Shown: positions 1-7,701, numbered from the stretch's first letter. The stretch is 13,883 nucleotides of DNA from Gallionella sp. (GCA_025362155.1 JANYHX010000275.1:1-13883), one strand, 5' to 3'. Numbers and translations: made by a program. The notes: generated by a model from the sequence alone, not told the origin.

Positions 1-204
1 CCCTTGCCCAAGCTGCCAGGGTCGATTTGGGTATCGATAATTGCTTTGCAACCGCCTCTGCACTCAATCCTTCCTCTTTTACCCGCTTGACTGCCTGTTC
101 TCTAAATTCTTTGTTATAAATTGCGTTAGGAATTCGTTGTTCATCTGATACCTCCGTCTTAAGTTTATCAAAACGTTCGTATCCACTTTTTTCAACTTAC
201 CTCA
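1..204 (-). mobile_element. IS3-family insertion sequence, left end (partial, cut by window edge)
   Basis: Read on the minus strand, the sequence starting at 204 begins TGAGGTAAGTTG and carries AGTGGATACG shortly after. This resembles the terminal inverted repeats of IS3-group elements, which start TGA and contain a GTGGACACG-like block. An SD-like GGAGG (155-151) and an OrfA-type helix-turn-helix reading frame follow inside. The element therefore ends at about 204 and continues beyond base 1, so its other end, orfB and target duplication cannot be seen. The boundary lies only 34 bp before the start codon of the next gene, so the insertion has probably replaced or split that gene's native upstream region. 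The family assignment rests on the end sequence plus the OrfA-like peptide; the exact member is not known. Confidence 0.72.
2..144 (-). pseudogene. IS3-family transposase OrfA, N-terminal part, apparently frameshifted near its start
   Basis: From 136 down to 2 on the minus strand one frame reads IPNAIYNKEFREQAVKRVKE and continues to a sequence ending STLAAWAR. This is the N-terminal helix-turn-helix of IS3/IS911-type OrfA (HTH_Tnp_1 family), which binds the terminal repeats. Followed upstream, that frame meets a TAA at 199-197 with no ATG, GTG or TTG in between. The ATG at 144-142 has a well-placed GGAGG six bases upstream but is in another frame, which ends after 18 codons. Restoring one base between 141 and 137 would give an N-terminus starting MN(K/x)RIPNA. 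The simplest reading is a one-base deletion, so the copy would be dead; use of a non-standard start such as ATT is the alternative. The C-terminal part lies outside the window. Confidence 0.6.
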
Positions 205-237
205 GGCTATGATCGGGGCGTAACAACAAATTCCATC

Positions 238-933
238 ATGGCTTATCACTATGTCTGGCTGTTCTGGTCGAGCGCATTCTTGCTACTCTGGGTTCTGCTG
301 TTCGCGCTATTCCCGCAGCATCGGGTGACGATGTGGTGGGCAAGCATGTTCATGACGCCATTCGGCTTGACCGAACCGATATTCGTACCGGAATACTGGA
401 ACCCGCCGAGCCTGTTCGAGCTGGCGCAAAAAACCGGCTTCGATATCGAGAGCTTCATTTTCAGCTTCGCAATCGGCGGTATCGCTATGGTTCTTTACAA
501 TATCATCCTGCATAAACGTACGGTGCTGCTGAGTCTCACGGAGCGCCAACAATGGCGGCATGGCTGGCACCGATGGGCGCTTGCGGTGCCGTTCGCCTCT
601 TTTCCCATGTTATATTTACTTCCTTGGAATCCAATCTACGCTGGTATCACAGCGATGGTGCTGGGCGCGATTGCGGCGACGTTATGTCGTCCTGACCTGA
701 CATCCAACACGCTGCTCGGTGGCGTGTTATTCCTTGCGCTGTACGCAATATTTCTGCTAGGGTTGAAGTGGTCGGCACCCGGTTATATCGAACAGGTCTG
801 GAATCTCAAAGACCTCAGCGGAATCGTGATTTACGGTTTGCCCATCGAAGAATTATTATTTGGCTTCGGGTTCGGTCTCGTTTGGACAGGGATCTATGAA
901 CACTTCGCATGGAAACGCAGTGTTCCTGCATAG
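238..933 (+). CDS. Lycopene-cyclase-domain integral membrane protein
   Basis: A 231-residue, strongly hydrophobic protein with about six or seven membrane segments (about 5-25, 31-49, 72-91, 113-129, 132-149, 158-176 and 198-219). It carries the two acidic motifs seen in the small membrane lycopene/carotenoid cyclase domain family (CrtYc/CrtYd-like): PEYWNPP (51-57) followed by DIESFIF (69-75), and near the C-terminus LPIEELLF (201-208) followed by IYEHFAW. Members of this family cyclise the linear ends of lycopene in the membrane. Distant members have unknown substrates, so the activity here is inference. No other carotenoid gene (crtE, crtB, crtI) is in the window. The ATG at 238 has no good Shine-Dalgarno and no in-frame ATG, GTG or TTG lies just upstream. 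The IS end at 204 is 34 bp away, so expression may depend on IS sequence. The length suits a complete single-domain protein. Confidence 0.72.
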   Translation: MAYHYVWLFWSSAFLLLWVLLFALFPQHRVTMWWASMFMTPFGLTEPIFVPEYWNPPSLFELAQKTGFDIESFIFSFAIGGIAMVLYNIILHKRTVLLSLTERQQWRHGWHRWALAVPFASFPMLYLLPWNPIYAGITAMVLGAIAATLCRPDLTSNTLLGGVLFLALYAIFLLGLKWSAPGYIEQVWNLKDLSGIVIYGLPIEELLFGFGFGLVWTGIYEHFAWKRSVPA

Positions 934-935
934 CT

Positions 936-956
936 ATTCCGATACCTACCCGGAAT
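936..956. other. Short inverted repeat after the lycopene-cyclase-like gene
   Basis: ATTCCG (936-941) and CGGAAT (951-956) form a perfect 6-bp stem with a 9-base loop, three bases after the stop codon at 931-933. No T-run follows, so it is not a convincing intrinsic terminator. It could stabilise the mRNA 3' end or be chance. Confidence 0.25.
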
Positions 957-1008
957 CGCACCATGGTCTGGCGTTGCATGCGCGGCGTCAAGAGAAAAGG
1001 ACGTAATA

Positions 1009-1701
1009 ATGAGACACATTGAAAAGCACAGAACACACCGCATTGGCTGGCTGCGCGCGGCTGTTCTGGGCGCAAATGACGGCATTGTTTCCACCGCCAG
1101 TCTTGTGCTGGGCGTAGCAGCGGCGGGGGCGAGTTCCAAAAATATTTTGATCACCGGTGTGGCCGGCCTCGTGGCTGGCGCGATGTCGATGGCTGCCGGC
1201 GAATATGTTTCGGTGAGTTCGCAAGCCGATACCGAGCGTGCCAATCTGGATCGCGAGCGCAAGGAGTTGGCAACTGACCCCAAGCATGAGCACGAGGAAC
1301 TGGCAGCGATCTATGTGGGTCGCGGACTTGATGCAGGACTCGCTGCCAAGGTCTCTAGCCAATTGATGAAACATGATGCACTCGGCGCACATGCGCGTGA
1401 CGAGCTGGGTATATCCGAAACTTTAACGGCGCGGCCTTTGCAAGCCGCCTTGGCATCGGCCATTACTTTTTCGGTGGGCGCTGCGCTGCCTTTGCTGGTT
1501 GTCCTGTTAGTGCCGAGCGCTGCGCTGATGTGGGCTGTTTCGGCCAGCTCGCTGTTGTTTCTCGCATTATTGGGCTCGCTGGCTGCGCGCGTCGGCGGCG
1601 CTGTAGTGATTACTGCTACAGTGCGGGTAACCTTTTGGGGCGCCTTGGCTATGGCTTTGACGGCTGGGGTGGGTGCTTTGTTTGGGGTGGGCTTGAGATA
1701 G
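1009..1701 (+). CDS. VIT1/CCC1-family Fe2+/Mn2+ transporter
   Basis: A 230-residue membrane protein of the VIT (vacuolar iron transporter)/CCC1 family, which moves Fe2+ and Mn2+ out of the cytoplasm, probably by proton antiport. The N-terminal segment contains the family's GANDGIVSTASLVLGVAAAG stretch (21-40) in TM1. TM2 (about 45-70) ends in MAAGEYVSVSSQAD. A charged cytoplasmic helical region rich in Glu and His follows (about 72-135; ERKELATDPKHEHEE), corresponding to the metal-binding domain of VIT proteins, and then three more TM segments (about 145-168, 172-193, 208-229). Five TMs and about 230 residues are normal for the family. The ATG at 1009 is preceded by AAAAGGA with about seven bases spacing. 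It lies 75 bp after the cyclase-like gene and 85 bp before transaldolase. A role in metal detoxification or storage is inferred from the family. Confidence 0.9.
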   Translation: MRHIEKHRTHRIGWLRAAVLGANDGIVSTASLVLGVAAAGASSKNILITGVAGLVAGAMSMAAGEYVSVSSQADTERANLDRERKELATDPKHEHEELAAIYVGRGLDAGLAAKVSSQLMKHDALGAHARDELGISETLTARPLQAALASAITFSVGAALPLLVVLLVPSAALMWAVSASSLLFLALLGSLAARVGGAVVITATVRVTFWGALAMALTAGVGALFGVGLR

Positions 1702-1703
1702 CC

Positions 1704-1727
1704 CCATCGACCATTTATGTGCGATGG
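1704..1727. other. Short inverted repeat between VIT transporter and transaldolase
   Basis: CCATCG (1704-1709) and CGATGG (1722-1727) form a perfect 6-bp stem with a 12-base loop, starting two bases after the transporter stop codon. There is no T-run, so termination is doubtful. It may separate the transporter message from the sugar-phosphate genes downstream. Confidence 0.25.
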
Positions 1728-1757
1728 CAAACAGAGTCCTTCGAAGTAGCAGAGTAT

Positions 1758-1790
1758 ATGAATAGCTTCGACAAGATTTCCTCAGCATGA
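1758..1790 (+). other. Ten-codon open frame overlapping the transaldolase start (possible coupling leader)
   Basis: The ATG at 1758 opens a frame encoding MNSFDKISSA. Its TGA (1788-1790) overlaps the transaldolase ATG (1787-1789) as ATGA. The transaldolase start itself has a poor Shine-Dalgarno (only AAG at 1773-1775), so ribosomes ending this frame could restart on it. The leader's own SD is weak (GAG at 1752-1754). Such a short frame can arise by chance. Confidence 0.18.
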
Positions 1791-2899
1791 AAGAAAACCC
1801 ACTACTCAAACTCCACGCCCTCGGCCAATCCATCTGGCTCGACTACATCCGGCGCGACCTGATCAGCAGCGGCGAGTTGCGCCGTTTAATCACGGCGGAC
1901 GGACTGCGCGGAATCACGTCGAATCCCGCCATCTTCGAACATTCGATCACCGGTAGCGATGAGTATAACGAAGACATCCGGGCCATGGCACACCACGGAA
2001 AAAGCGTGATGGAAATTTACGAAGCGCTCAGTCAGGGTGATGTGCAACGTGCTGCCGACGAGTTCAGACCCTTGTACGACTCAACGGACGCCGCAGATGG
2101 CTATGTCAGTCTGGAGGTCAATCCTCATCTGGCGCACGACGCCCACGGCACGATCGAAGAAGCGCGCCGCTTGTGGGTTGCGTTGAAGCGGCCTAACGTC
2201 TTCATCAAGGTGCCGGCCACAAGCGCAGGGCTGACCGCAATCCGGCAGCTCATCAGTGAAGGAATCAACATCAACGTGACCCTGCTGTTTGGCTTGCCGC
2301 GTTATCGCCAAGTAGTGGAGGCTTATCTCGCCGGGCTTGAAGCCCGCGCGGCGCAAGGTAAGCCGCTGCAACATGTGGCCTCGGTCGCGAGCTTTTTCGT
2401 GAGCCGCATTGATCAGTTGGTGGACCCGTTGTTGGAAGTGTGCATCGCACAAGGCGGCGAACTTGCGGAGTCTGCTCGGAACACGCGCGGGCAGGTTGCC
2501 ATCGCCAGCGCAAAGGGTGCTTATCAAATCTTCAAGGAAATATTTGGCAGTCAGCGATTCAAGAGTCTGTCCAATAAAAATGCGCGTGTTCAGCGACCCC
2601 TGTGGGCCAGCACCGGCACCAAAAATCCGAACTACGACGACATAAAATATGTGGAGGCACTGATCGGAACGGACACGGTTAACACGCTTCCGGTTGAAAC
2701 GCTGGCCGCTTATCGCGATCACGGCGATCCGAAAGCTCGCATCGAAGTCGGCGTCGCACAGGCTGGATTGTTGTTGGCGGGATTGCCGCAGCTGGGTATC
2801 AACATCGACAAAGTGGCGCAGCAACTTGAGGACGAAGGTATCGAAAAATTCACCCAGCCGTTCGACAAGCTGCTGGCGGCGATGCTGAAAACAGCATGA
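1787..2899 (+). CDS. tal: Transaldolase
   Basis: A 370-residue cytoplasmic transaldolase of the longer bacterial class. It moves a dihydroxyacetone unit between sedoheptulose-7-P/glyceraldehyde-3-P and fructose-6-P/erythrose-4-P in the non-oxidative pentose phosphate pathway. Family landmarks are in order: LGQSIWLDYIRRDL (12-25, with the catalytic-type Asp19), GITSNPAIFE (42-51), VSLEVNP (107-113), NVFIKVPATSAG (137-148, Lys141 being the Schiff-base lysine), ININVTLLF (160-168) and VASVASFFVSRID, followed by WASTGTKNPNY. Length and both ends look complete. The start at 1787 is supported by the family-like N-terminus (NPLLKLHALGQSIW) although its ribosome site is weak. It heads a block with phosphoketolase and debranching enzyme. 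Its stop overlaps the start of a 21-codon frame that ends four bases before the phosphoketolase ATG, so the genes are probably co-transcribed and perhaps translationally coupled. Confidence 0.95.
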   Translation: MKENPLLKLHALGQSIWLDYIRRDLISSGELRRLITADGLRGITSNPAIFEHSITGSDEYNEDIRAMAHHGKSVMEIYEALSQGDVQRAADEFRPLYDSTDAADGYVSLEVNPHLAHDAHGTIEEARRLWVALKRPNVFIKVPATSAGLTAIRQLISEGININVTLLFGLPRYRQVVEAYLAGLEARAAQGKPLQHVASVASFFVSRIDQLVDPLLEVCIAQGGELAESARNTRGQVAIASAKGAYQIFKEIFGSQRFKSLSNKNARVQRPLWASTGTKNPNYDDIKYVEALIGTDTVNTLPVETLAAYRDHGDPKARIEVGVAQAGLLLAGLPQLGINIDKVAQQLEDEGIEKFTQPFDKLLAAMLKTA

Positions 2900-2961
2900 C
2901 TAATTGGAGAAAAATTATCGCGTCCGCTGTGCTGACGATGACAACTTACGCCGAGGAATAG
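2896..2961 (+). CDS. 21-residue open frame linking transaldolase and phosphoketolase
   Basis: The ATG at 2896 overlaps the transaldolase TGA (2897-2899) as ATGA. The frame runs 21 codons to a TAG at 2959-2961, leaving only four bases before the phosphoketolase ATG at 2966. The peptide begins [15 protein letters not shown] and ends TTYAEE, a short basic-then-hydrophobic stretch like a truncated signal sequence. It fills the whole intergenic gap, and the phosphoketolase Shine-Dalgarno (GAGGAA, 2953-2958) lies inside its last codons. Its most plausible role is to keep ribosomes moving from one gene to the next; a functional peptide is less likely. It could also be a chance frame. It matches no family I know. 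Confidence 0.3.
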   Translation: MTNWRKIIASAVLTMTTYAEE

Positions 2962-2965
2962 ACCC

Positions 2966-5326
2966 ATGAGCACACCCCTGTCTTCAAAACTATTGCAGAG
3001 GATGCACGCCTATTGGCGAGCTGCCAATTATCTGTCCATCGGCCAGATTTATTTGTACGACAATCCGCTGCTCAAGATACCGCTCGCGATCGAGCACATC
3101 AAGCCGAGGCTGCTGGGGCACTGGGGAACGACACCCGGCCTCAATTTTATTTACGTGCATCTCAATCGCGTCATCAAACAATATGATTTGAATATGCTCT
3201 ATGTCACCGGCCCGGGACACGGCGGGCCGGGCATTGTTGCCCATACTTACCTCGAAGGTATCTACAGCGAGATTTATCCCGACATCTCGCAGGATGAACT
3301 GGGCATGAAGAAACTCTTCACGCAGTTTTCTTTTCCGGGTGGCATTCCCAGCCATGTGTCGCCTGAAGTACCCGGCTCCATTCACGAAGGCGGCGAGCTC
3401 GGATACTCGCTGATGCATGCCTACGGTGCCGCGTTCGACAATCCCGATCTGATTGTCGCGTGCGTGGTGGGCGATGGCGAAGCTGAGACCGGCGCGCTGG
3501 CCACCAGTTGGCACTCGAATAAATTTCTTAATCCGGTGCATGACGGCGCGGTTCTGCCCATCCTGCATTTGAACGGTTACAAGATTGCCAGCCCGACCAT
3601 CCTGGCCAGAATCAGCCGCGAGGAATTGGAAGCGCTGTTTCGCGGCTACGGCTATAAACCTTATTTCGTCGAAGGTGATGACCCGGAAAAGCTTCACCCG
3701 CTGATGGCGGCGACGCTCGATCAAATTGTCGCGGAGATCCGTCACATCCAAACCGAGGCGCGCAGTAGCGGTTTCAAGAAACGCCCTCTATGGCCGATGA
3801 TTATTTTGCGCACACCGAAAGGCTGGACCGGCCCCAAAGAAGTGGATGGCTTGCAGACTGAAGGTTCGTGGCGTTCGCACCAAGTGCCCTTGGCGAACCT
3901 GGCCGAAAATCCCGAACATCTGAAGATTTTGGAAAAATGGATGAAGAGTTATCGGCCCGAGGAATTATTCGACCAGACGGGCAAGCTCATCCCGGAGCTG
4001 GCTGAGTTGGCACCCCAAGGTGATCGCCGCATGGGGGCCAACCCGCATGCCAATGGTGGTGTACTGTTGCACGATTTAAACCTGCCTGATTTCCGCGATT
4101 ACGCGGTCAAAGTCCCCATCCCCGGTACGGTGACAGCCGAATCCACGCGCGTTACCGGCGGCTTTCTGCGTGATGTGATGAAGCTAAATTTAACAGCACG
4201 CAACTTCCGCGTTTTCGGCCCGGATGAAACGGCATCGAATCGGTTGGGAAATTTATTCGAAGTCACCGCCCGTACTTATATGGAAGAGATACAGCAGAGC
4301 GACGTGCAACTTTCGCCGGATGGCCGCGTGATGGAAGTGTTGAGTGAACACCTGTGTCAAGGCTGGCTGGAAGGCTATCTGCTCACCGGGCGTCATGGAT
4401 TTTTTTCGTGTTACGAAGCGTTCGTACACATCATTGATTCGATGTTCAACCAGCACGCCAAGTGGCTCAAGGTCACGCGCGGACTTGCCTGGCGGCGTCC
4501 GATTGCTTCGCTCAACTATCTGCTCACCTCTCACGTCTGGCGCCAGGATCAAAACGGTTTCAGTCATCAAGACCCCGGCTTTATTGATCATGTAGTGAAT
4601 AAAAAAGCCGACGTGATTCGCGTTTATCTGCCACCGGACGCCAACACCTTGCTCTCGGTGACCGATCATTGTTTGCGCAGCCGACATTACGTCAATGTGA
4701 TTGTGGCGGGTAAGCAGCCAGAATTGCAATGGCTGGATATGGATGCTGCCATCCAGCATTGCAAAGCTGGGTTGGGCATTTGGAAATGGGCCAGCAACGA
4801 CGATGGCAGCGACCCCGATGTGGTGATGGCCTGCGCGGGCGATGTGCCGACGCTAGAGACGCTGGCGGCGGTGGATCTGCTGCGACAGTATCTGCCGCAA
4901 TTAAAAATACGTGTCATCAACGTGGTGGATTTGATGGCGCTGCAACCGCAAAGTGAGCATCCCCATGGCTGTAGCGACCAGGATTTTGATGCTTTATTCA
5001 CCCAGGATAAACCCATAGTCTTCGCCTACCATGGCTATCCCTCGCTGATTCACCAGCTGACTTATCGGCGCACTAATCACGCGAATCTGCACGTTCGTGG
5101 CTATAAAGAAGAAGGCACAACCACCACGCCTTTCGACATGGTGGTGCTGAATGATATGGACCGCTTCCACTTAGCCCAGGACGTGATTGATCGCGTGCCG
5201 GGTTTGGGCGCTCGCGCCGCGACCCTCACGCAATTCATCCGCGATAAACTCATCGAACACAAGCAATACATACGACAATACGGTGAGGATATGCCGGAGA
5301 TTCGAGATTGGAAATGGGGGGGCTAA
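2966..5326 (+). CDS. xfp: Xylulose-5-phosphate/fructose-6-phosphate phosphoketolase
   Basis: A 786-residue thiamine-diphosphate enzyme, full length for the family. It cleaves xylulose-5-P with phosphate to acetyl-P and glyceraldehyde-3-P, and often fructose-6-P to acetyl-P and erythrose-4-P. Visible landmarks: [10 protein letters not shown] (51-60), TGPGHGGPG (81-89), [21 protein letters not shown] leading into the phosphoketolase signature EGGELGYSL (141-149), and GDGEAETG (169-176), which starts the metal/ThDP-binding motif. The substrate-site stretch HANGG is at about 360. A second ThDP (pyrimidine) domain contains [23 protein letters not shown], and a C-terminal transketolase-like domain begins at about 590. 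The ATG at 2966 has GAGGAA seven bases upstream. It lies 15 bp before the debranching-enzyme gene, so both are surely in one operon. Use of both sugar phosphates is inferred from the family, not visible in the sequence. Confidence 0.96.
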   Translation: MSTPLSSKLLQRMHAYWRAANYLSIGQIYLYDNPLLKIPLAIEHIKPRLLGHWGTTPGLNFIYVHLNRVIKQYDLNMLYVTGPGHGGPGIVAHTYLEGIYSEIYPDISQDELGMKKLFTQFSFPGGIPSHVSPEVPGSIHEGGELGYSLMHAYGAAFDNPDLIVACVVGDGEAETGALATSWHSNKFLNPVHDGAVLPILHLNGYKIASPTILARISREELEALFRGYGYKPYFVEGDDPEKLHPLMAATLDQIVAEIRHIQTEARSSGFKKRPLWPMIILRTPKGWTGPKEVDGLQTEGSWRSHQVPLANLAENPEHLKILEKWMKSYRPEELFDQTGKLIPELAELAPQGDRRMGANPHANGGVLLHDLNLPDFRDYAVKVPIPGTVTAESTRVTGGFLRDVMKLNLTARNFRVFGPDETASNRLGNLFEVTARTYMEEIQQSDVQLSPDGRVMEVLSEHLCQGWLEGYLLTGRHGFFSCYEAFVHIIDSMFNQHAKWLKVTRGLAWRRPIASLNYLLTSHVWRQDQNGFSHQDPGFIDHVVNKKADVIRVYLPPDANTLLSVTDHCLRSRHYVNVIVAGKQPELQWLDMDAAIQHCKAGLGIWKWASNDDGSDPDVVMACAGDVPTLETLAAVDLLRQYLPQLKIRVINVVDLMALQPQSEHPHGCSDQDFDALFTQDKPIVFAYHGYPSLIHQLTYRRTNHANLHVRGYKEEGTTTTPFDMVVLNDMDRFHLAQDVIDRVPGLGARAATLTQFIRDKLIEHKQYIRQYGEDMPEIRDWKWGG

Positions 5327-5341
5327 GGAAGCTCAACAAAC

Positions 5342-7441
5342 ATGACGTTATCAGAGACAGCATCATCTCAGTGGGCAGTTTCCGAAGGACTTCCATTTCC
5401 TTTGGGTGCAAGCAAGGTAGAAGACCAGACCAAGATAGAAGAAGGTGTCTACAACTTCGCGCTTTACTCTAAGCATGCGGAGAGCGTCACGTTGCTGCTT
5501 TACACCGAAGGCGACATCGTCAATCCGTTATTGGCCTATCCGTTCGATTACCTCAAGAACAAAACGGGCAGGATCTGGCATTGCCGCATTCCGTTTGTAT
5601 CAATGCGGGGCGCGTCCTACTATGCGTACTGTGTCGATGGCCCAACACCCAACGGTCAGTTCGAATGGCACTGGTTCGATCGCAACAAAATCCTGCTCGA
5701 CCCCTATGCAAAGTCCGTGTTCTTTCCCCCGGCATTAGACCGGCTCGCCGCCGCCCGGCCTGGTTCGAATGCGGGCAAGGCGCCCCTAGGCGTCCTTACT
5801 GGCGACAGCGAACATTTCGACTGGCAAGGCGACCATCGCCCCCGGCACGAGGCCGATACCGTAATCTACGAGCTGCACGTCGGAGGATTTACCAAGCATG
5901 CCAACTCCGGCGTCAAGGAAAAAGCGCGCGGAACATTTGCGGGCCTGATCGAGAAAATCCCGTACTTGCAGGACTTGGGGGTCACCGTGGTGGAGTTGAT
6001 GCCAGTGTTCCAATACGACCCTTCCGACGGCAATTACTGGGGCTACATGCCGCTGAATTTTTTCTCCCCTCACCATGACTATCTCAGCGATCACACGGTC
6101 AAGGCGCAACACAAGGAGTTTCGCGAAATGATCAAGGCGCTGCATCAAGCCGATATCGAGTTGGTCATTGACGTTGTCTACAATCACACCGGCGAAGGCG
6201 ATCACACCGGCCCGGTGTATAGCTACAAGGGGATAGACAACAGCACTTATTATCTGATGTCGGATCGGCCGGGCGCGCCCTACGAAAATTTCTCCGGCAC
6301 TGGCAACACCCTCAATTGCGCGAACCGCTATGTGCGCAAGATGATTATGGACAGCGTTCGCCATTGGGCGTGCGAAATGCACGTGGACGGATTTCGCTTC
6401 GACCTCGCTTCACTCTTTACCCGAAACTCGGATGGCTCGGTCAACGCCAACGACGCGCCACTACTCAGCGACATGGCTTCCGACCCGGATATGGCGCGCC
6501 TGCGCCTGATTGCCGAACCATGGGACGCCGCCGGGGTGTATCAACTAGGTCGGGCGTTTCCGGGGATCATGGCGTGCCAATGGAATGGCAGATACCGGGA
6601 TGATCTGCGGCGCTTCGTCAAGGGAGATGCCGGCATGGTTCCGGCCCTGATGCGCCGCCTGTACGGCAGCGACGATCTGTTTCCGGATGACAGGATGAAC
6701 GCCTATCACCCCCATCAGAGCGTCAATTACATTGCCTCTCACGACGGATTCACCCTCTATGATCTGGTTACCTACAACCAGAAGCGGAATTGGGCGAACG
6801 GCCACGGCAACACGGATGGCGCCGAAGAAAATCACAGTTGGGACTGCGGCTGGGAAGGGGACGAGGGCGCGCCGCCAGAGGTCATGAAACTACGCAAGCA
6901 GCAGATCAAGAATTTCTGTTGTCTGCTTTTCCTTTCGAACGGGACACCCATGTTCCGCGCCGGGGACGAGTTCATGCACACCCAGGCCGGGAATAACAAT
7001 CCTTACAATCAGGATAACGAAGTGAGCTGGATCGATTGGAGCAGTCTGCACGCAAACCCGGACATATTCCGCTTCTTTAAATGCATGATCGCGTTTCGCA
7101 AGGCGCATCCGTCGCTGGCGCGGAGTCGCTTCTGGCGCGAGGATGTCCATTGGTACGGAGTGGGTTCTGCGGCCGACCTTGCATACGATTCCCGCAGCCT
7201 CGCCTTTGCACTGCACGGCGGATCGCAACAGGACATTGACATCTACGTGATGATCAACGCCTATTGGGAGGAGCTGACTTTTCAGATTCAGGAGGGGACA
7301 ACGAACGCGTGGCGGCGAGTAGTCGATACCAGCCTCGAAAGCCCGTTCGATATTCTCGAACCCGGCAACGAAAGCACCTTGCAGTCGTTGCATTATCGAG
7401 TACCGGCCAGGGCTGTCGTTGTGCTGGTGCGTGTGACCTAG
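5342..7441 (+). CDS. glgX: Glycogen debranching enzyme (isoamylase/GlgX type, GH13)
   Basis: A 699-residue alpha-1,6-glucan hydrolase of the isoamylase/GlgX/TreX group, removing short side chains from glycogen. The N-terminal region (about 18-125) is the isoamylase-type beta-sandwich (FPLGASKVEDQ, YNFALYSKHAESVTLLLY, GRIWHCRIP). The GH13 barrel follows with all four conserved regions: DVVYNHT (277-283), GFRFDLAS (350-357, nucleophile Asp354), IAEPWD (390-395, acid/base Glu392) and NYIASHDGF (462-470, His467-Asp468). The isoamylase-like YELHVGGFTKH is at 176-186. Catalytic residues are intact and length is normal. No signal peptide is visible, so it should act on intracellular glycogen. The start has AAGGAAG about ten bases upstream and follows the phosphoketolase stop by 15 bp. 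The glucan phosphorylase gene 3.4 kb downstream supports a role in glycogen breakdown. GlgX and isoamylase are hard to separate without alignment. Confidence 0.92.
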   Translation: MTLSETASSQWAVSEGLPFPLGASKVEDQTKIEEGVYNFALYSKHAESVTLLLYTEGDIVNPLLAYPFDYLKNKTGRIWHCRIPFVSMRGASYYAYCVDGPTPNGQFEWHWFDRNKILLDPYAKSVFFPPALDRLAAARPGSNAGKAPLGVLTGDSEHFDWQGDHRPRHEADTVIYELHVGGFTKHANSGVKEKARGTFAGLIEKIPYLQDLGVTVVELMPVFQYDPSDGNYWGYMPLNFFSPHHDYLSDHTVKAQHKEFREMIKALHQADIELVIDVVYNHTGEGDHTGPVYSYKGIDNSTYYLMSDRPGAPYENFSGTGNTLNCANRYVRKMIMDSVRHWACEMHVDGFRFDLASLFTRNSDGSVNANDAPLLSDMASDPDMARLRLIAEPWDAAGVYQLGRAFPGIMACQWNGRYRDDLRRFVKGDAGMVPALMRRLYGSDDLFPDDRMNAYHPHQSVNYIASHDGFTLYDLVTYNQKRNWANGHGNTDGAEENHSWDCGWEGDEGAPPEVMKLRKQQIKNFCCLLFLSNGTPMFRAGDEFMHTQAGNNNPYNQDNEVSWIDWSSLHANPDIFRFFKCMIAFRKAHPSLARSRFWREDVHWYGVGSAADLAYDSRSLAFALHGGSQQDIDIYVMINAYWEELTFQIQEGTTNAWRRVVDTSLESPFDILEPGNESTLQSLHYRVPARAVVVLVRVT

Positions 7442-7475
7442 AGCTGCGGAAAGCTTGGAGACTCGGGGCATTTGT

Positions 7476-7500
7476 CACACGAATTATAGGCTAACGTGTG
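7476..7500. other. Inverted repeat after the debranching-enzyme gene
   Basis: CACACG (7476-7481) and CGTGTG (7495-7500) are perfect 6-bp arms around a 13-base loop, 35 bp after the stop codon. No T-tract follows, so an intrinsic terminator is not supported. A protein-binding dyad or an mRNA-end hairpin is possible. Confidence 0.25.
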
Positions 7501-7521
7501 CAAAACCAGCTTTGTTCGGAT

Positions 7522-7525
7522 TAAA
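7522..7525. repeat. Target-site duplication, left copy (TAAA)
   Basis: TAAA lies directly before the left terminal repeat and matches the bases directly after the right one. Removing the element plus one copy would rejoin the glgX downstream region to AAAGAATGACT of the ATPase start. Confidence 0.75.
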
Positions 7526-7550
7526 GGGCACCTCTAAAAATTCAAAATCC
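7526..7550 (+). repeat. MITE terminal inverted repeat, left
   Basis: A 25-bp end starting GGGCACCTCTAAAAAT. It differs from the reverse complement of the right end only at positions 17 (T versus C) and 22 (A versus C). Confidence 0.85.
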
Positions 7551-7593
7551 TGATGTAACTACTAGCCATTCCACTAGGCCACCAAAAGACAGT

Positions 7594-7605
7594 AGCCAAG
7601 TGGCT
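7594..7605. other. Small palindrome inside the MITE
   Basis: AGCCA (7594-7598) and TGGCT (7601-7605) are perfect arms with a 2-base centre. It may be a folded part of the element's transcript or a protein-binding dyad. It is too short to interpret further. Confidence 0.25.
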
Positions 7606-7629
7606 GGTTATAAGCCAGGCAAGGCGCGA

Positions 7630-7681
7630 AATAAATTTTAGCGCGCCGCATATGTCTGATATGTAAGCGTTAAAATTTATT
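7630..7681. other. Internal long hairpin of the MITE
   Basis: The arm 7630-7644 (AATAAATTTTAGCGC) pairs with 7667-7681 (GCGTTAAAATTTATT) at 14 of 15 positions, the odd pair being G-U in RNA. A second stem is nested inside: CATAT (7649-7653) with ATATG (7659-7663) around GTCTG. The whole forms an extended two-tier hairpin that a transcript reading through the element would fold. Confidence 0.7.
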
Positions 7682-7701
7682 GAGCAACACAGCATCGCGA
7701 C

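Noticed and set aside
963..1022. 19-codon frame (MVWRCMRGVK...) running into the VIT gene start
   Set aside because: No ribosome site, Arg/Lys-rich chance-like content, and it overlaps the well-supported VIT start out of frame.
5342..7441. Calling this gene a trehalose-forming or alpha-amylase-type GH13 enzyme
   Set aside because: The N-terminal isoamylase beta-sandwich and the order of motifs match the debranching group; no signal peptide or trehalose-synthase feature is seen.
7476..7500. Terminator for the tal-xfp-glgX block
   Set aside because: The 6-bp stem has a 13-base loop and no T-run; kept only as an inverted repeat.
7555..7625. tRNA-like look of the MITE interior (GTAGCCAAGTGGCTGG on +, and TGGCCTAGTGGAATGGC on -)
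   Set aside because: The D-arm-like stretch on either strand is not followed by a fitting anticodon stem, a GTTCGANNC T-loop or a 7-bp acceptor stem. The palindrome AGCCA/TGGCT and the element ends explain the sequence better.
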